From an uncultured Pseudomonadota bacterium (GTDB taxonomy: Bacteria > Bdellovibrionota_B > Oligoflexia > Oligoflexales > CAILAO01), in assembly GCA_903832105.1 (NCBI GenBank), contig CAILAO010000385.1, positions 1 through 9,822 on the forward strand: DNA of 9,822 nt. The letters run 5' to 3'. Of the stretch, positions 6,983 through 9,822 are shown one piece after another. A program made the translations under genes and the position numbers. Below the pieces are notes generated by a model, which saw only the letters and a program-made list of their open reading frames with translations, made no database searches and was not told the DNA's origin. Within the stretch, counting starts at the first letter, position 1. Each line of letters opens with the position of its first letter.

Positions 6983-8422
6983 CTACAGTTTCTTTTTAAG
7001 AGTCACCTTTTCGTACTTCCCGCTAAAGTATGATGCTTCAATTTCAACTCTTTTGATAGCGAAACCTTCGGCTGTAATGGTAACCGATTGAAGACCATCT
7101 GAAGAAAGTCTATGAACATAGCCGCTATCAAATGGCATCTGTCGCTTAGGGGCAGATGCAATCGCGATAGTCGGCTTTAACACTAAAGCCCCCGCCTCAT
7201 CTCGAATTTCAAGATGCACACCGCGAAGACCACGCCAAAGATAAGTGATCATAGCCTCCCTATTGTCGTTCCAGTAATTATCTAGCGTACTTGAGTCTGG
7301 CCACTTATTGGTAGAAAGCTCCACGACAGCGTGAATGGAGCGACGGAAGTAGTTGAACCAGTCATTAATGCCTCCATTCACCGGGTACCATTCGTAGCCA
7401 TAGGTCAATCCATGATCAAAATTGTCCTGATGATTTTGGTACATCGTCTTATTAAACTGCGTATATTCCCTGCCAATCGGGTAGAACATGGCATCGTCCC
7501 AGTACTTATCTTCAGGATTTGCATTGCTGATATTACCCCATGGAAGGTTAAAACAGATCTCCCCACCGTGCCAATTCATACCCAAGACAAAATGATTGTC
7601 CTGAGCTAGCTTCATGATCCTCTGGACCTCGATTTCATGACCTTCTGGAGTATCATTAGGTAGTGTGAAGCGATCGGGAAGATCTCTATTTAAATCCCTG
7701 CCTCTCGCGTTTCCGCGAGAAGCATTTTCAAAGCCATCGGGATTCATGGAGGGCATCACGAAAATCTCAGAATTATCGACGAGTTGGGTTATTCTGCTGT
7801 CCGAGCCATATTTTTCCATAAGATAACGGATGAAATAAATCATCAGCTCTCGTCCAACGACTTCATCGCCATGCATGTTCGCGTGAAAAATAAACTTTGG
7901 CTCGTGTTCATTCTCGTGAACACGGTCGGAAACAACCACATACCAAAGCTCGCGGCCCTTCACGCTTTTTCCGGCCGTTTCAAGTCTAATCTTGTCAGGA
8001 TATTTTTGGGAAAGACGCTCAAGCTCTTTCGACAACTGATCATAGTTATGATAGCCCTCATACATCGCATTTGGATCAGGGTCAGATGTCGGCATTAGAG
8101 CTTCTCGGTCAAAGTCGCCAGTCGCCCAAGCCCTTTCATTCAGAAAAGAAACTTGATCACGAATCGTTCTTGGCAAACGGTTAAGAGTTTCCTCTTCGAC
8201 GTATCCAACGGCATATACGGGGTGTTGCAGGTATTCTGGAGTAAAACGCTGCTTCTGCCCCAGCATCCTTGCAATAGGGTGTGGCACTTTTACCAGCGCG
8301 ATTTTTCCGGAATTAGCGGTGTTCAGCATATTAAGCGTATCAAGCAACATGCCTTCATCGCCGCAGCTAAATAGAAGCCCGAAAAATGCACCTAAAAAGA
8401 TTATTCTTACTAAAAGACTCAT
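6983..8422 (-). CDS. M14-family zinc carboxypeptidase, predicted lipoprotein
   Basis: With the ATG at 8422 the protein has 479 aa. The start is fixed by AAGGAGGG 7 nt upstream and gives a proper lipoprotein signal: MSLLVRIIFLGAFFGLLFSC with lipobox LFSC (Cys20) and Gly at +2. An unmatured longer reading from TTG 8464 would bury this signal. The peptidase domain covers about 122-400. Zinc ligands are H184 and E187 (in NMHGDE) and H285 (in NWHGGE). DLNR at 243-246 binds substrate, YPVNGGINDW at about 346-355 matches the family, and E368 in VELS is the catalytic glutamate. The GRDLNRDLPD pattern resembles the carboxypeptidase N/D/M (M14B) branch. Residues about 401-479 look like the small beta-sandwich (transthyretin-like/regulatory) domain of that branch. 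It should trim C-terminal residues from peptides outside the inner membrane. The specificity cannot be read from sequence. Its gene lies 67 nt after the glycosyltransferase gene and 9 nt before srkA. Confidence 0.9.
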   Translation of the reverse strand: MSLLVRIIFLGAFFGLLFSCGDEGMLLDTLNMLNTANSGKIALVKVPHPIARMLGQKQRFTPEYLQHPVYAVGYVEEETLNRLPRTIRDQVSFLNERAWATGDFDREALMPTSDPDPNAMYEGYHNYDQLSKELERLSQKYPDKIRLETAGKSVKGRELWYVVVSDRVHENEHEPKFIFHANMHGDEVVGRELMIYFIRYLMEKYGSDSRITQLVDNSEIFVMPSMNPDGFENASRGNARGRDLNRDLPDRFTLPNDTPEGHEIEVQRIMKLAQDNHFVLGMNWHGGEICFNLPWGNISNANPEDKYWDDAMFYPIGREYTQFNKTMYQNHQDNFDHGLTYGYEWYPVNGGINDWFNYFRRSIHAVVELSTNKWPDSSTLDNYWNDNREAMITYLWRGLRGVHLEIRDEAGALVLKPTIAIASAPKRQMPFDSGYVHRLSSDGLQSVTITAEGFAIKRVEIEASYFSGKYEKVTLKKKL

Positions 8423-8429
8423 CAAAAAA

Positions 8430-8437
8430 CCCTCCTT
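8430..8437 (-). promoter_or_regulatory. Strong ribosome binding site fixing the carboxypeptidase start at 8422
   Basis: On the minus strand AAGGAGGG stands 7 nt before ATG 8422. The only longer in-frame start is TTG at 8464, with no comparable site and an N-terminal extension (MPFQDGMRRKEGFL) that would spoil the lipoprotein signal. Confidence 0.8.
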
Positions 8438-8489
8438 ACGCCTCATCCCATCCTGAAAAGGCAATTTGCATTAAAAAAGAACTCCTAAA

Positions 8490-9557
8490 TCACCCCACAG
8501 ATCGAAGGTGATCATGATTTTCTGAACCTCTCGCTTCGACGACAGATGTTGTAACAACAGGGTTTGCGTGAGTGGGAAGATGATCCCTTAAGACGCGTCC
8601 CAAGAAGGCCGTTATGACAAGAAGTCCCACCGCTTGGAATCCAATACTGATGGACACAAGAATGGCAATGCATGCCCAGGCTGAATTGAAGCTACTAGCT
8701 GAGTTGGCCAGGAGTTTAGTAACAAAAACTCCTAAAATACAGACTAGGGATAACACCGCCATAAAAACACCAACTCGGGAAAATAGCCGAGTCCAGATCT
8801 CACTTGAAGTCGTCAGGGCGGCAACACCGTAGTCCACCAAGTCGCCTATTTTGAGTCTACTTCTTTCAACTCTCCTTGCCCGTTTAGGAATAAAAATCTC
8901 GGTTTGACTAAATGAACTTATCGACAACTTAGCTGATAAGTAGTCGAGTTCAGAAAACTCAACAACGTATGAAAGAACCCGCGTTGAAAATGCAAAAAAA
9001 CTCGTAACATACAGTTTCTTTCCCAGAAAAAGACGGCAAGTAGCGTGAAACGTCTGGTAGAGAGCACTCCCCCAAAAACCCTCACGACTCAAGGGGCGCG
9101 TCGCAAACACAATATCGTGACTACGCAACTCTCTTAAGATTGGTGGAATTGCCATCGGATCATCCGAATTTTCGATATCCATAACAATAACTGTGTCCGC
9201 CGCTAGAGTTTGGATTGCTTGAAATCCGGTCGAGAGAGCCTGCTTGTATCCTCCTCTAAAACTGTGCTGCACGACATGGAGAAAGCGTTTGGTTGGGTGA
9301 TAGGGGAGACTCGCCCAACATTCTTCCGCCACAAGTCTTGTAGCATCTTTTGATCCATCATCCACGATGACAATGTGAAAGGTTTCGAGAGCTGATTGCT
9401 GTTCCAACATAGCCACAAGCTCAAGAAGAATCTCAGCGATATTGTCAGCTTCATTAAAAGTAGGAAGTAAAACAGCTACTGATTTGACGAACGTTCCATT
9501 TGTTTCTTGATCGGGAGTCAGATGACGTGTACGAGTCATTCTATCTTTCGTATTCAT
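8490..9557 (-). CDS. Family 2 glycosyltransferase, polyprenyl-phosphate (DPM1/GtrB/ArnC) type
   Basis: The 355-aa protein has a GT-A glycosyltransferase domain at about 25-230. It begins VAVLLPTFNEADNI at 27-40 and carries the nucleotide-binding VDDGS at 65-69. GGYKQALSTGFQAI at 102-115 is the usual G-x-x-x-A-x-x-x-G helix. VIVMDIENSDDP at 123-134 occupies the metal-binding D-x-D site, here D-I-E. Two hydrophobic segments at about 260-282 and 291-320 anchor it in the inner membrane, as in ArnC-like enzymes. Family knowledge suggests transfer of a sugar from a nucleotide donor to undecaprenyl or similar lipid phosphate on the cytoplasmic face. The sugar cannot be told. The ATG at 9557 has only a weak, distant AGGG upstream. 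Met7 (ATG 9539) is an alternative start. It is the first gene of the minus-strand run and faces uvrA. Confidence 0.85.
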   Translation of the reverse strand: MNTKDRMTRTRHLTPDQETNGTFVKSVAVLLPTFNEADNIAEILLELVAMLEQQSALETFHIVIVDDGSKDATRLVAEECWASLPYHPTKRFLHVVQHSFRGGYKQALSTGFQAIQTLAADTVIVMDIENSDDPMAIPPILRELRSHDIVFATRPLSREGFWGSALYQTFHATCRLFLGKKLYVTSFFAFSTRVLSYVVEFSELDYLSAKLSISSFSQTEIFIPKRARRVERSRLKIGDLVDYGVAALTTSSEIWTRLFSRVGVFMAVLSLVCILGVFVTKLLANSASSFNSAWACIAILVSISIGFQAVGLLVITAFLGRVLRDHLPTHANPVVTTSVVEARGSENHDHLRSVG

Positions 9558-9740
9558 AGATGAGTGATCCCTAACCTTAGAGTGAATGGCAAAAAAAGGA
9601 CAAAAAAGATGACAACGATGTGAGTTGCTCCCTCAAGTTTAATACGAAGAGCCTGAAATTAAAAGGAAACTTATTAACTTAAAGATCCCGGAAAAATCAT
9701 GTATCCTGTTGTTTTTCGTCATCAAAGTCACGGATTTTTT
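9558..9740 (+). promoter_or_regulatory. Divergent intergenic region between the glycosyltransferase operon and uvrA
   Basis: This 183-bp AT-rich gap separates two divergent genes, so it should hold a promoter in each direction. For uvrA a possible -10 is TATCCT at 9702-9707, with a poor -35 (TTAAAG, 9679-9684) 17 nt before it. For the glycosyltransferase, on the minus strand, TTGAGG (9631-9636) and TGTCAT (9609-9614) are 16 nt apart. All these matches are weak. I found no E. coli-type LexA box (CTG-N10-CAG). Confidence 0.4.
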
Positions 9741-9822
9741 ATGGATCAAAAAACGAAAGAATTAGACCGCATTATCATACTCGGTGCTGAAGAGCACAAT
9801 TTGAAGAAGATCGATGTCGAGA
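9741..9822 (+). CDS. uvrA: UvrABC system protein A, N-terminal fragment (3' truncated by the window)
   Basis: The first 27 codons are present. After a short leader (MDQKTKELDR) comes IIILGAEEHNLKKIDVE, which matches the conserved UvrA N-terminus (I-x-I/V-x-G-A-x-x-H-N-L-K-x-I). UvrA is the DNA-damage-sensing ABC ATPase of nucleotide excision repair. The Walker A motif would follow just beyond the window. The ribosome binding site is weak (CGGA at 9731-9734, 6 nt from ATG). The call is strong for so short a piece because this motif is characteristic. Confidence 0.88.
   Translation, partial: MDQKTKELDRIIILGAEEHNLKKIDVE

Noticed and set aside
7784..8098. A 104-codon plus-strand frame opposite the carboxypeptidase
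   Set aside because: The minus strand here encodes the zinc-binding core with all catalytic residues. The plus-strand product has no recognisable features.
9558..9740. A LexA/SOS operator upstream of uvrA
   Set aside because: No CTG-N10-CAG was found. The TTAACTTAA at 9674-9682 is a short AT-rich near-palindrome and does not match a LexA motif I know.

Overview
The window comes from a flagellated Gram-negative bacterium. Flagellar basal-body and export genes sit beside a gene for a probable outer-membrane lipoprotein. Moderate G+C, compact operons, some TTG/GTG starts and a flagellar gene order ending in a MotE/FlbB-like protein suggest a deltaproteobacterium-like lineage, perhaps Bdellovibrionota/Oligoflexia. 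That placement is an inference from style, not from a marker gene.

Region 1 (1-5996, plus strand) is part of a flagellar operon: the 3' end of fliE, then fliF, fliH, fliI, fliJ and a MotE/YlxF/FlbB-like gene. FliE and FliF make the rod/MS-ring base. FliH, FliI and FliJ are the regulator, ATPase and stalk of the flagellar type III export apparatus. The last gene probably encodes a membrane-anchored protein that helps organise the motor or stator. Gaps are short (1-nt overlap to 49 nt) and most genes have good ribosome binding sites. fliG, normally found between fliF and fliH, is absent, although the C-terminus of FliF still looks like a FliG-binding tail.

Region 2 (6005-9557, minus strand) converges on the flagellar operon with only 8 bp between stop codons. 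In transcription order it holds a family-2 polyprenyl-phosphate-type glycosyltransferase with two C-terminal membrane segments, a secreted M14 zinc carboxypeptidase lipoprotein with a C-terminal beta-sandwich-type domain, and an SrkA/RdoA (YihE) stress-response kinase. They are close enough to be one operon, but I see no obvious shared pathway.

Region 3 (9558-9822) is a 183-bp divergent intergenic region followed by the first 27 codons of uvrA on the plus strand.

I found no RNA genes, CRISPR array, insertion sequence or prophage gene. No new defence or mobile system is visible. The most interesting points are the missing fliG, the roughly 240-residue N-terminal extension of FliH, and the long low-complexity spacer in the MotE-like protein.
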